A stretch of DNA of 64,000 bases from the NCBI GenBank assembly GCA_963835465.1, contig CAWIFR010000006.1, forward strand, positions 372,001 to 436,000, written 5' to 3'. The notes under the pieces are model-generated. The model did not search any database and was not told where the DNA came from. It was given only the letters and a program-made list of their open reading frames with translations. Positions 44,215 to 52,780 of this stretch are shown here, in pieces (the first letter of the stretch is position 1; the number at the start of each line of letters is the position of its first letter). This stretch comes from Bog-756 sp963835465. Lineage in GTDB: Bacteria > Actinomycetota > Acidimicrobiia > Acidimicrobiales > RAAP-2. Both the position numbers and the translations under genes were made by a program.

Positions 44215-44738
44215 ATGAGCGGAGCGACGGAGAGGGCCATCCTCGCCGGAGGGTGTTTCTGGGGGATGCAGGACCTCATCCGGAAGCGCCCGGGCGTGCT
44301 CTCGACCCGGGTGGGCTACTCGGGGGGGACGTACCCAACGCGACCTATCGGAACCACGGCAACCACGCCGAGGCCATCGAGATCATCTTCGATCCGCAGC
44401 AGACCTCCTACCGGGAACTGCTCGAGTTCTTCTTCCAGGTGCACGACCCGACCACGGTCAACCGTCAGGGCAACGACATCGGTGCGAGCTACCGCTCGGC
44501 CATCTTCGCCCTCGACGACGAGCAACGCCGCATCGCCGAGGACACCATCGCCGATGTCGATGCCTCGGGCCTGTGGCCGGGGAAGGTCGTGACCGAGGTC
44601 ACGCCGGCCGGTCCTTTCTGGGAGGCGGAGCCCGAACATCAGGACTACCTCGAGCACTACCCGAACGGCTACACGTGCCACTTCCCCCGCCCTGGCTGGG
44701 TACTACCCCATCGGAGTGACGCCGCGGCCGTCGTCTGA
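44215..44738 (+). CDS. msrA: Peptide methionine sulfoxide reductase A (one base missing as read)
   Basis: MsrA reduces methionine-S-sulfoxide. The catalytic Cys14 is in AGGCFWG, with RVGYSGG and then, in the next frame, NATYRNHGNHAEAIEIIFDP and EPEHQDYLEHYPNGYTCHFPRPGW. The shift falls in a run of seven G near 44330; eight G would restore VGYSGGDVPNATY, so a homopolymer error is the simplest reading. The corrected length is 174 residues. The ATG at 44215 has AGGAGGTGG upstream. Confidence 0.93.
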
Positions 44739-44784
44739 TCTTCGAGTACGCCTCAGGTGTCGCCCGGGCGAACGGCGGCCACGG

Positions 44785-45717
44785 TCAGCCATCGGGGTCG
44801 TTGGCTTCGGCTCGGGTCGAGGCCGGACTGCGGCTGGCCACCACCGACAGGGCGATCACGACGGCGATCACCCCGAGGGTGATGGCCGTCGAGATGTGGA
44901 AGAGGTCCGCGGCCAAGAGTTTTGCGCCGATGAACACCAAGAGTGCGGCCAAGCCGTACTTCAGGTACCGGAAGCGGTCCATGGCTCCGGCGAAGACGAA
45001 GTAGAGGGCCCTCAGGCCGAGCACGGCGAAGGCATTCGAGGTGAAGATCACGAACACATTGGTGGTGATCCCAAAGATGGCCGGGATGGAGTCGGAGGCG
45101 AACACCAGATCGGTGATCTCGATGGCCACCAGGGCCACCAGCAGCGGTGTCCCGAACCACCGTCCGTCGACCCGGGTCACGAACCTATTTCCGACATAGT
45201 CCGGGGTCACCGGCACGATGCGGCGCACGGCACGGACCGCCAGGTTCCGTTCGGGGTCGGCGTGGCCGTTGTCACGGAGCATCCGTAGGCCGGCGACGAC
45301 CAGGACGGCGCCGAAGACGTACAGGATCCAGCTGTACCGCTCGAGCAGCGCCGCACCCCCGGCGATGAACGCCCCCCGCATGACGAGGGCGCTGACGACG
45401 CCATAGGAGAGGACTCTCCGCTGGAGGTTCGACGGGACAGCGAAGGAGGCGAAGAGCAAAGCGAACACGAAGATGTTGTCGACGCTGAGGGACTTCTCGA
45501 TGAGGTAGCCGGCGAAGTATTCCTGAGCGATGGCCGATCCGTAGATGAGGCCCAGGACGATGCCGAAGCAGACGCTGACCGTGATCCAGGCGCCACTGGC
45601 GACGATGGAGCGTCGCAGCGTCGGCTCACGGTCGCCCCGATTGCTCAGGAAGTCGATGGCCAGGAGCAGGGCGATCAGCCCGAAGACGGCGAACCATCCC
45701 CACAGTGGGGGGCTCAC
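44785..45717 (-). CDS. TerC/Alx-family integral membrane protein
   Basis: 310 residues with about eight to nine membrane helices. EKSLSVDNIFVFALLFASFAVP and ITDLVFASDSIPAIFGIT carry the conserved acidic residues of TerC/Alx (metal, usually Mn2+, efflux or tellurite-associated). The C-terminal tail is short and polar. Adjacent to the ExoD-like gene on the same strand, 25 bases apart, so probably one transcript. Confidence 0.9.
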   Translation of the reverse strand: MSPPLWGWFAVFGLIALLLAIDFLSNRGDREPTLRRSIVASGAWITVSVCFGIVLGLIYGSAIAQEYFAGYLIEKSLSVDNIFVFALLFASFAVPSNLQRRVLSYGVVSALVMRGAFIAGGAALLERYSWILYVFGAVLVVAGLRMLRDNGHADPERNLAVRAVRRIVPVTPDYVGNRFVTRVDGRWFGTPLLVALVAIEITDLVFASDSIPAIFGITTNVFVIFTSNAFAVLGLRALYFVFAGAMDRFRYLKYGLAALLVFIGAKLLAADLFHISTAITLGVIAVVIALSVVASRSPASTRAEANDPDG

Positions 45718-45742
45718 CGCGTCGAGGGGTGGTCGGCGGCTC

Positions 45743-46345
45743 TCACAGCAGGTCTCTCAGCAGTCGGAACAGTGCGGCACCCACCGTCACGATCAGCAGC
45801 ACCCCACTGGCCCCGATGGTGGACCCGATGACCACCACCAGCATGTCCTCGAGGATGATCCCCAGGGAGATCACCACGGCCCCCATTGACGGCAGGGTGT
45901 CCAGACCCGAGAAAGGGGGCGCGAGCGCCGCAGCCACGGCCAGGCCGGCGATCACCATGCCCAGCAACCGCAGGAACCACCGATTGGCCACCAGCCCGGC
46001 CCATCTCGGACGCGAGAAGCGCTCGAACCACCGGATGCGCTTGATCATGAAGGGCAATGCCTTCTCGATGGTCCGCGGCCCAAGGGATCGGTCCCGCCAC
46101 CGAGCCGGGAGCCACAAGGTGCGGACACCGATCACCATCTGGGCCGCCAGAATCACCGTCACCACCTCGAAGACGTGAGTGACGCCACCGGTCGGGAGCG
46201 GCAGCGCCGGGATGAACATCAAGAACAGAATGGTGACCGCGAAGCTCTTGGCGGCGAAGACCCGGGAGAGGTCACCGATGGTCTTCGAACCATCAGACCG
46301 CAGCCAGCTTTCGAGCTGTTCGCTGAACGGCTGGTCGGCTACCAC
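45743..46345 (-). CDS. ExoD-like membrane protein (PF06055)
   Basis: 200 residues. GDLSRVFAAKSFAVTILFLMFIPALPLPTGGVTHVFEVVTVILAAQMVIG and LWLPARWRDRSL match the ExoD family. The C-terminus has two to three further membrane helices. ExoD influences exopolysaccharide synthesis in rhizobia, but the family's mechanism is unknown. It is upstream of terC on the same strand. Confidence 0.82.
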   Translation of the reverse strand: MVADQPFSEQLESWLRSDGSKTIGDLSRVFAAKSFAVTILFLMFIPALPLPTGGVTHVFEVVTVILAAQMVIGVRTLWLPARWRDRSLGPRTIEKALPFMIKRIRWFERFSRPRWAGLVANRWFLRLLGMVIAGLAVAAALAPPFSGLDTLPSMGAVVISLGIILEDMLVVVIGSTIGASGVLLIVTVGAALFRLLRDLL

Positions 46346-46450
46346 ATACCCGAACCTACCCTGTGGGCCCTGCGGGTCAGCGGCGGTTACACCACCGGGT
46401 CAGTTGCGTTACGGCCTGATGACAGCGGGCCGACGACACCGAGTCCACGC

Positions 46451-47305
46451 TCACCACTCGCCGAGCCGATTGTCGATGTCCTGGACCAGACGCTCGGCAT
46501 CCCAGGTCTTGGCGTCCTCGCGCCCCTCGATCCGGACGGTGGCTGCCAGAAAGTTCCTCGCCACGATGCTGGCCTCGGCGTACTCCTTCGACCAGACCAG
46601 GCCCGAGGCCAGGTTGCGCAGGGAGGCCAAGGTGTCGGGGTCGTCGGGTCCGAGCAGCCGGGCCCGCACCTCGACGGCGCTGCGAAGCAACTCCGAGGCC
46701 TCACCGTACTGCCCGTCGCCGATGAGCGACTTGGCCAACTTGATAGCCACACCCGAGCCGAGCACCTCGTCACCACGTTCGTCGTAGTGGGCCTTCACCT
46801 GCCTGAGTAGGAGGCGGGCGTCAGCAGCCTGGCCCATGGCCAGCTCGGCGTCGGCCAGCCGCTCGGTCACGGCGAGCACGGTCGGATCGTCAGCGCCCTT
46901 GTCTGCGGACAGGCCCTTCCGCACGTGGATCAGCAGTGGTTTGGCCTCATCAGGCCGCTCGAGCTCGATGAGGGTCACGGCCAGGCGGGCCTCGGCGGCG
47001 AGCGTCAGCTGGTGGTCACGGCCGAGCTCCTTGCGGCGCCGCTTCACCACCTGTCGGCGGAGGGCCAGCGCATCCGCATAATGGCCGAGCGCCTCGCGGT
47101 ACTTGGCGACCGCCTCCATGGCGTTGATGGTCCTCCAGGAGTCCGGGCCTCGCTTCTCAAGGCAGGTGGCCAGGCGGACCTCAGCCAATTCGAGTCGCTC
47201 GGTCGGACTGTCGGCCAGCCGCTCCCGACGCCGCTCCCGCCAATTCAGCACCTCGTCCCACCACCGGGGCGGGGTGAGCCGTGTGCGCCCGGACGGTCCA
47301 GCCAT
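46451..47305 (-). CDS. TPR-repeat protein
   Basis: 284 residues, almost all helical, with tetratricopeptide repeats from about residue 50 to 270. They follow the NPHAD-type kinesin light-chain style, with LALRRQVVKRRRKELGRDHQLTLAAEARLAVTL and RARLLGPDDPDTLASLRNLA. No catalytic domain. Cytoplasmic. Probably a protein-interaction scaffold; the partner is unknown. Divergent from the LLM oxidoreductase gene, 124 bases apart. Confidence 0.8.
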   Translation of the reverse strand: MAGPSGRTRLTPPRWWDEVLNWRERRRERLADSPTERLELAEVRLATCLEKRGPDSWRTINAMEAVAKYREALGHYADALALRRQVVKRRRKELGRDHQLTLAAEARLAVTLIELERPDEAKPLLIHVRKGLSADKGADDPTVLAVTERLADAELAMGQAADARLLLRQVKAHYDERGDEVLGSGVAIKLAKSLIGDGQYGEASELLRSAVEVRARLLGPDDPDTLASLRNLASGLVWSKEYAEASIVARNFLAATVRIEGREDAKTWDAERLVQDIDNRLGEW

Positions 47306-47429
47306 GCCCTCAGATTAGGACCGTCGCTCCGGCCCGGCGGGCCGTACTGTCATTCGGTCTCCTTACGACCTCGGTCGTTCGGGACCGACCGGGCCATGAC
47401 CCGGCGGGCCGCTCCGCTACCGTTCCCCC

Positions 47430-48317
47430 ATGCGAGTGAGCACCGTGATCCTCCCCATCTACGAGTGGGACCAGGGTCGCGAGGTGTGGCGCCGGGCCGA
47501 GGCTCTCGGATTCCACGCGGCGTACACCTACGACCACCTCACCTGGCAGAGCTTCCGGAACCGGCCATGGTTCGGCGCGGTCCCCATGCTGGCCGCCGCG
47601 GCCGTCGTCACCGAGCGGATGCGGATCGGCACATTGGTGGCATCGCCGAACTTCAGGCATCCGGTTACCTTGGCCAAGGAGCTGCTCACGCTGGACCACC
47701 TATCGGGAGGGCGGCTGACCGCCGGCATCGGGGCGGGCGGAACCGGTTTCGACGCCACCGCCCTTGGACAGTCGTCGTGGACGCCCGGTCAGCGGGCGGA
47801 TCGGCTGGACGAGTTCGTCCGGCTGCTCGACGAACTGCTCACCCATGCGTCGACCACGGTCGAAGGGCACTACTACGCAGCCATCGAGGCCAGGACCATC
47901 CCCGACTGCGTACAAGAACCTCGAGTGCCCTTCTTGATTGCCGCCACGGGGCCGCGCGGCCTGGCGCTGACGGCCCGGTTGGGCCAGGGCTGGGTCACCT
48001 ACGGCGACCCGAAGGGTCCGGCGGACCCGACCCCGGCACAGGCCCGTGACGTGATCCGGGCGCAGATCGATCGGCTGGAGGCTGCCTGCGCCGATGCCGG
48101 GCGGGCCTTCGGGTCGGTAGACAAGGTCCTGCTCCAAGGGATGACCTCAGAGCGGCCCCTCGACTCCGTGGACGCATTCGTCGAGTGGGCCGGCCACTAC
48201 GGTGAGCTCGGAATCACCGAAGTCGTGATCCACTGGCCCATCCCGGACTCGGTGTTCGCCGCCGATCCCGGCACCTTCGACCGAATCGCCACCGAGGGCC
48301 AGGACCAACTGGGCTGA
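47430..48317 (+). CDS. LLM-class (probably F420-dependent) oxidoreductase
   Basis: 295 residues of the luciferase-like monooxygenase TIM barrel. It opens MRVSTVILPIYEW, then FHAAYTYDHLTW, RMRIGTLVASPNFRHPVTLAKELLTLDHLSGGRLTAGIGAGG and VPFLIAATGPRGLALTARLGQGWVTYG. Actinobacterial members mostly use F420, and the barrel lacks an obvious FMN-specific feature, so F420 is inferred. The substrate is unknown. ATG at 47430. Confidence 0.87.
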   Translation: MRVSTVILPIYEWDQGREVWRRAEALGFHAAYTYDHLTWQSFRNRPWFGAVPMLAAAAVVTERMRIGTLVASPNFRHPVTLAKELLTLDHLSGGRLTAGIGAGGTGFDATALGQSSWTPGQRADRLDEFVRLLDELLTHASTTVEGHYYAAIEARTIPDCVQEPRVPFLIAATGPRGLALTARLGQGWVTYGDPKGPADPTPAQARDVIRAQIDRLEAACADAGRAFGSVDKVLLQGMTSERPLDSVDAFVEWAGHYGELGITEVVIHWPIPDSVFAADPGTFDRIATEGQDQLG

Positions 48318-48730
48318 ACCGGTCGCCGGCCTCCAGGGTGATGGACGCCTTCTGGAGGAACCCCCGGGTCGCTTCCTCGGGATCGGGGGGCTAGACCCGG
48401 TCCGCCGCGTCGTCTGTGTGGTCAGTCATGTGCTGGGTCGCCGATGCGGACGGCAGCCAGCGATGGTGGTGGCCTCGTAGAAGTCGGTCCAGACCGCGGG
48501 CACCGCGATCGCCCACCCCTTCGCCGCGGATCTCGGTGGCGCAACGCACTCGCACCCCGCTGAGCCCCTGGTCGGGCTGCATTCGACCCGAGAGGATCCA
48601 TGCCAACGGTGGGATCGGACCGATTGACGTCCCCGCCCAGTGAGCACCCAGGGCGCCGGCGCCCCGCCTCGTTGCAGTCCACTGCACGCAGAAGCTGAAG
48701 TATTGGCCCTGGCAGGTCGAACTGTCACCT
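48318..48730. other. 413 bases without a confident gene
   Basis: Open frames exist on both strands but lack family-like sequence or start signals. It likely holds the promoter of the envelope cluster that begins at 48731. Confidence 0.45.
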
Positions 48731-49600
48731 ATGGACGAGAACGGCTCCGTGACCATTGTCACGTCCTCGCGCTGCCTGGAGGAGCCCGGGTCGAGCCCCG
48801 AGAGCGGAGCGACCGACGAGGACCTTGGGGACGGACGTACCGCCGCCGAATCCGTGCTCACGACGCCGGAGTGGCCACATCTGGGAGGCCTGTCACCGGA
48901 GGGCACGGGGGACCCCGGTGCCCCCGAAGTGGCCCAGGCACCGGTCGACTTCGATCTGGAGATCGAGGACGGTGAGACAACACTGTTCGAAGCGGCCATC
49001 AACGCCTTCCATGCCGGCGAGTACCAGCGAGCCGAGTCGCTCTTCCTGGAGGAGGCACAGCGCACGCTCGAGACGGCACCCCAGCGTGCCGCCATCTCCT
49101 ACCGGCAGGCGGCGTTGGCCGCGGAGCAGATGGGAAACCGGGACGCGTCAGACCATTGGATGCGTCTGGCCGGCCGAGAGTACCTCCGAGTCACCGAGGA
49201 CGATCGGACGCCCTTGCCCTTCATCCGCGAGGCTGCGGTGATGGCGGCCAAGTGCTTCTTGAGTGTCGAGAATCTCAAGGTGGCCTCCAAGGGCCTACGC
49301 CGGGCCCAGGCCATCGAGTCGGTGCTACGGGCGGATGATGACCTGATGGCCGAGGACCCTGCTGATCCAGTCGAGTTACCTCCGGCCGATGTCCAGCTGC
49401 GCGTCGAGCGTCGGGTTATGACCCGGCCCGCCCCCACGGTCAGCAACCACGCGACCTACCCGGGGCCGCCGACGCACGATCCCAGTCCGGACCACGACGA
49501 CGAAGACCCGGCAACGGCATCCCCCGGGGACGCACCGACCGGTCACCGGGGCTGGCTCCGTCGATTGAGGGCCCCCCGACCTGCCCGCCCCGCAGCCTGA
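48731..49600 (+). CDS. Cytoplasmic helical (TPR-like) protein, first gene of the PelF-like cluster
   Basis: 289 residues, family not recognised. The first 95 residues are acidic and disordered. Residues about 95-215 are helical and TPR-like (FEAAINAFHAGEYQRAESLFLEEAQRTLETAPQRAAISYRQAALAAEQMGN). A Pro/Asp-rich linker and a basic end (RRLRAPRPARP) follow. No membrane segment. It ends 8 bases before the glycosyltransferase start. In Pel systems PelE carries TPR repeats, so a scaffold role for the synthase is a reasonable analogy, but PelE has membrane helices and this protein does not. Confidence 0.72.
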   Translation: MDENGSVTIVTSSRCLEEPGSSPESGATDEDLGDGRTAAESVLTTPEWPHLGGLSPEGTGDPGAPEVAQAPVDFDLEIEDGETTLFEAAINAFHAGEYQRAESLFLEEAQRTLETAPQRAAISYRQAALAAEQMGNRDASDHWMRLAGREYLRVTEDDRTPLPFIREAAVMAAKCFLSVENLKVASKGLRRAQAIESVLRADDDLMAEDPADPVELPPADVQLRVERRVMTRPAPTVSNHATYPGPPTHDPSPDHDDEDPATASPGDAPTGHRGWLRRLRAPRPARPAA

Positions 49601-49608
49601 CCCGTGTC

Positions 49609-51144
49609 GTGTCCGTCCTCCTCCCCGCATCCCCACCGGTAGGCAGCCAGGCGGAGCGTGGTTCCTCTCACGGAATCGTCTCTGACATCGATGTCCTGCT
49701 GACTACGGAGGGTACCTATCCCTACGTCACGGGCGGTGTGAGCACCTGGGCCCATCAGCTGGTGACCGGGCTCTCCGAGAAGCAGTTCGTGGTCTACTCC
49801 GTGGTGGCCAACACCTCCGCGGCCGTGCGGTATGAACCCCCTCCCAACCTGGCCCACGTCGTCCAGGTCCCGCTGTGGGGCACCGAGGACAACGCCGAGT
49901 TCAACCCCCGTCCAGGATGGATCATGCGGCGAGTCCGCCGGCCGGGGCGGCACTTCGACGACGAATTCCTTCCCGCCTATGCCCAGCTCGTGGTCTCGGT
50001 GGCCCTTGGTGAGGGCGGCCCCGACGACTTGGTGGCTGCATTGTGCGCCCTGTCGGTCTACGCCGACCGGTACAGCCTGAAACTGGCGATGCGGGACAGC
50101 CGGACCTGGCGGCTCTTCCGCGACACACTGGCCACGCATCCGCTCTATCAGCGCCTGACCACTTACCAGGCCATCGATCTCGCCCGATCGGTATACCGCT
50201 ACCTGGCTCCCCTGGACTATCCGACCGAGCTGCCCCAGGTGGCCCACGCGTCCGCCGCCGCGTTCTGTGCCATACCGGCGGTCGTGCTCCGCGAGCGATG
50301 GGGAGTCCCCTTCCTGCTCACCGAGCATGGCGTCTACTACCGGGAGCGTCTGCTGGCATTGGGCCGCAACCGGACCAACAGTCCCTACCGGGTTTTCCTG
50401 TCGAACTTCTACGCCGCCGTGGTGGCGATGGCCTACTCCCGGGCGGACATCGTCGCCCCGGTGGCCAGGTTCAACGCCGCCTGGGAGATGCGACTGGGCG
50501 TCGACGAGGCCAAGATCCACCCGATGCCCAACGGGGTGGACCCCGACCGGTTCCCACTGACCCGACCGGCCGGGAGTGGGACCGGACCACTCACCCTGGT
50601 GGCGGTGGCCCGGCTCGAGCGGCTGAAGGACATCCACACCCTGCTGCGAGCGTTCGCCATCGTGCGACAACGGATCCCCGGGGTTCGGCTTCAGGTCCAC
50701 GGGCCCGAGAGTGACCCCGCCTACGCCCGAAGCTGCTACGTGCTCGCCGATCAGCTGGACCTTGGATCGTCCTGCGAGTTCCGCGGCCCCACGGTCGACG
50801 TCGGTCGAGTGCTCAACGAGGGGGACATCGCCGTTCTGTCCAGCATTTCAGAGGGCTTTCCCTTTGCCGCCGTCGAAGCGTTGATGGCCGGTCGGCCCAT
50901 GGTGGCCACGGAGGTGGGAGGGGTCCCCGAAGTGATCAAGGAGCCATACGGGACGCTCGTTCCCCCAGGGCGACCGTTGGACCTGGCCGACGGCATCTGC
51001 GCCATGGCCGCCGATCGCCAACAGCTGGCCCGGCTGGGTGAGCTCGGTCGCCGGGCCATGCTGGAGTCGTACACGCTCGACATCTTCCTCGACGGTTACC
51101 GATGGCTCTACGACGAGGTGCGGACCCGTGCTTCCCACCGCTGA
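49609..51144 (+). CDS. PelF-like family 4 glycosyltransferase
   Basis: 511 residues. DVLLTTEGTYPYVTGGVSTWAHQLVTGL at the start, LTEHGVYYRER, MPNGVDPDRFP and LVAVARLERLKDIHTLLRAFAIVRQRIPGVRLQVHGPESDPAYARSC are close to PelF, the polymerase of Pel-type polysaccharides. The C-terminal nucleotide-sugar-binding motif is SISEGFPFAAVEALMAGRPMVATEVGG. Cytoplasmic. The GTG start lies 8 bases after the previous stop, and the next gene overlaps its end by 17 bases, so the genes are co-transcribed. The donor sugar is unknown. Confidence 0.87.
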   Translation: MSVLLPASPPVGSQAERGSSHGIVSDIDVLLTTEGTYPYVTGGVSTWAHQLVTGLSEKQFVVYSVVANTSAAVRYEPPPNLAHVVQVPLWGTEDNAEFNPRPGWIMRRVRRPGRHFDDEFLPAYAQLVVSVALGEGGPDDLVAALCALSVYADRYSLKLAMRDSRTWRLFRDTLATHPLYQRLTTYQAIDLARSVYRYLAPLDYPTELPQVAHASAAAFCAIPAVVLRERWGVPFLLTEHGVYYRERLLALGRNRTNSPYRVFLSNFYAAVVAMAYSRADIVAPVARFNAAWEMRLGVDEAKIHPMPNGVDPDRFPLTRPAGSGTGPLTLVAVARLERLKDIHTLLRAFAIVRQRIPGVRLQVHGPESDPAYARSCYVLADQLDLGSSCEFRGPTVDVGRVLNEGDIAVLSSISEGFPFAAVEALMAGRPMVATEVGGVPEVIKEPYGTLVPPGRPLDLADGICAMAADRQQLARLGELGRRAMLESYTLDIFLDGYRWLYDEVRTRASHR

Positions 51145-52780
51145 CGTCCACCCCGTACGGCCGGACGATCGCGTTCCCGGCAATCTTGACGAGCTGCGCC
51201 GCCGGTCGAGGGTCTACGACGACCTGCACGTGGAGGCCCGCAGAGTCCTCGACCGCAATCCGGAGCCCCGCAATCTCCGCGACGTGGCCGTGGCGCTGGA
51301 GTCCATGGGCTACACGCGTGGCGGGGCCCAGGCCCTCGGCTACGACTCGGTGTTCGACCTGGCCACCGCCGTCTACGACCTCACCTATCTGTACTACGTC
51401 CCCCACGTCAGCGAAGTCCCCGAGCGCAGGAAGACGTGGCGGCGGTTCGCTGACGACTACGTCGCCGGATCCTGGTATGGCGTCCCCTGGATCATGTCGG
51501 TGGTGGTGCTCTTCTTCGGACGGGTGGCCCTGTGGTCCTCGCTGAATGCCACGCCGCAAGCCGCAGCCATGGTATCCCTGGCCTTCTTCGTCGCCGCCGT
51601 ACTGGCGGGGGGCTGCTCCCAGATGATCGGACGGAAGGGGACCTTCTACCTGCTCCAAGGGAACTATCCGCTGGTGCGTTGGACGGTCTCCCGGTTCCTC
51701 GTCTACGGCGTCGCCCTCGGGGCCCTGGTCATCGCCCTCCTCTACTCCCTCTACGTGGTTCCCGTCTATGGGCTCCACCTGGGTGAGCTGTTCGCCGAGT
51801 TCGCGGTGTTCATCTTCATCTTCCTGCTCAGCGCCGCCCCGTTGTACATGCTTCGCCGCTTCCACACGCTGGCCTTGGCCACCGGCCTCGCCCTGCTCGT
51901 CACCCTCATCACGGCACGACTGTTCGCCGGCGACGCTCCCGGCTTCCAACACGCGCAGCTGCTCGGCCTGGCCGTTGGTAGCGGGGCCGCAGTGGTCATT
52001 GCTGCCAGCTATCTGGCCATACGGAAGGAGACCGACCCCGACGCGGCCGACGACCTGGCCGTCGTCAAGCCACCGGAGCTCCGCGTGGTGCTGTGGCACA
52101 CCGCGCCGTACGCCATCTACGGCATGTCGTACTTCGTCCTGATCCTGGTCGGACCATTGGTCGCCGGGTTCGCCTATGGCCACAGCCTGGGCGTCAACCA
52201 GTACGTCTACCCGTCCACCTACGAGGGATCGGTCGACCTCGCGCTCTTGGAGCTCGTGCTGCTGCTCGGACTGGTCTACGCCTCCCTCGAACGATTCGGC
52301 AGGCGACTCCGTCCCCTCCTCGACAGCCAGACCCTGGACCATTGGCGGGAAGCCCGAACGGCCCTGCGACGCGAGTGGGTCGTGGCGGTCTCGGTGGTGG
52401 CTGCCGTGTCCGGCCTGGTGGCATGGGTGCTGCCCAACCTTCTGTTGAAGCTCCTTCCCCTCTCACTGACCGCCTCGGTCCGCACACCCGGCGGGCTGAC
52501 CGCGTTGGAGGTTGCCTCCTTCGGGTTCGCCATCGTGCCCGTCGGCATGCTCTGCAGCCAGTACCTCTTCTTCCTGGGGAAGCCTCGGGCTCCCGTCATC
52601 GGGGCCGTAGCCGGCGCACTGACCAGCGCCATCACCACCGCAGTGCTGGTGAGTCGCGGAGATCTGGCCCTCGGTCCATGGGGGCTCCTGGCCGGCAGCA
52701 CGGTCTACGCCCTGGTCACCGGGCTCGCGTCCTACCGAGCCCTGGCCGCAGGCGAGGAGTCGTTCTATGCCTCGTTCTGA
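51128..52780 (+). CDS. Polytopic membrane protein, putative polysaccharide exporter
   Basis: 550 residues. About 100 cytoplasmic residues (DVAVALESMGYTRGGAQALGYDSVFDLA) precede roughly ten to twelve membrane helices. Charged loops such as SQMIGRKGTFYLLQGNYPLVRWTVSRFL and a final FFLGKPRAPVIGAVAGALTSAITTAVL resemble MOP-type flippases. It takes the place of PelG next to PelF, but its sequence is not recognisably PelG, so only the position supports an export role. The GTG at 51128 lies 14 bases before the upstream stop. The last 14 bases overlap the next gene. Confidence 0.72.
   Translation: MLPTADVHPVRPDDRVPGNLDELRRRSRVYDDLHVEARRVLDRNPEPRNLRDVAVALESMGYTRGGAQALGYDSVFDLATAVYDLTYLYYVPHVSEVPERRKTWRRFADDYVAGSWYGVPWIMSVVVLFFGRVALWSSLNATPQAAAMVSLAFFVAAVLAGGCSQMIGRKGTFYLLQGNYPLVRWTVSRFLVYGVALGALVIALLYSLYVVPVYGLHLGELFAEFAVFIFIFLLSAAPLYMLRRFHTLALATGLALLVTLITARLFAGDAPGFQHAQLLGLAVGSGAAVVIAASYLAIRKETDPDAADDLAVVKPPELRVVLWHTAPYAIYGMSYFVLILVGPLVAGFAYGHSLGVNQYVYPSTYEGSVDLALLELVLLLGLVYASLERFGRRLRPLLDSQTLDHWREARTALRREWVVAVSVVAAVSGLVAWVLPNLLLKLLPLSLTASVRTPGGLTALEVASFGFAIVPVGMLCSQYLFFLGKPRAPVIGAVAGALTSAITTAVLVSRGDLALGPWGLLAGSTVYALVTGLASYRALAAGEESFYASF

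Noticed and set aside
48391..49095. Minus-strand reading frame ahead of the polysaccharide cluster
   Set aside because: Composition is Ser/Arg/Pro-rich with no motif and it overlaps the better plus-strand gene at 48731.
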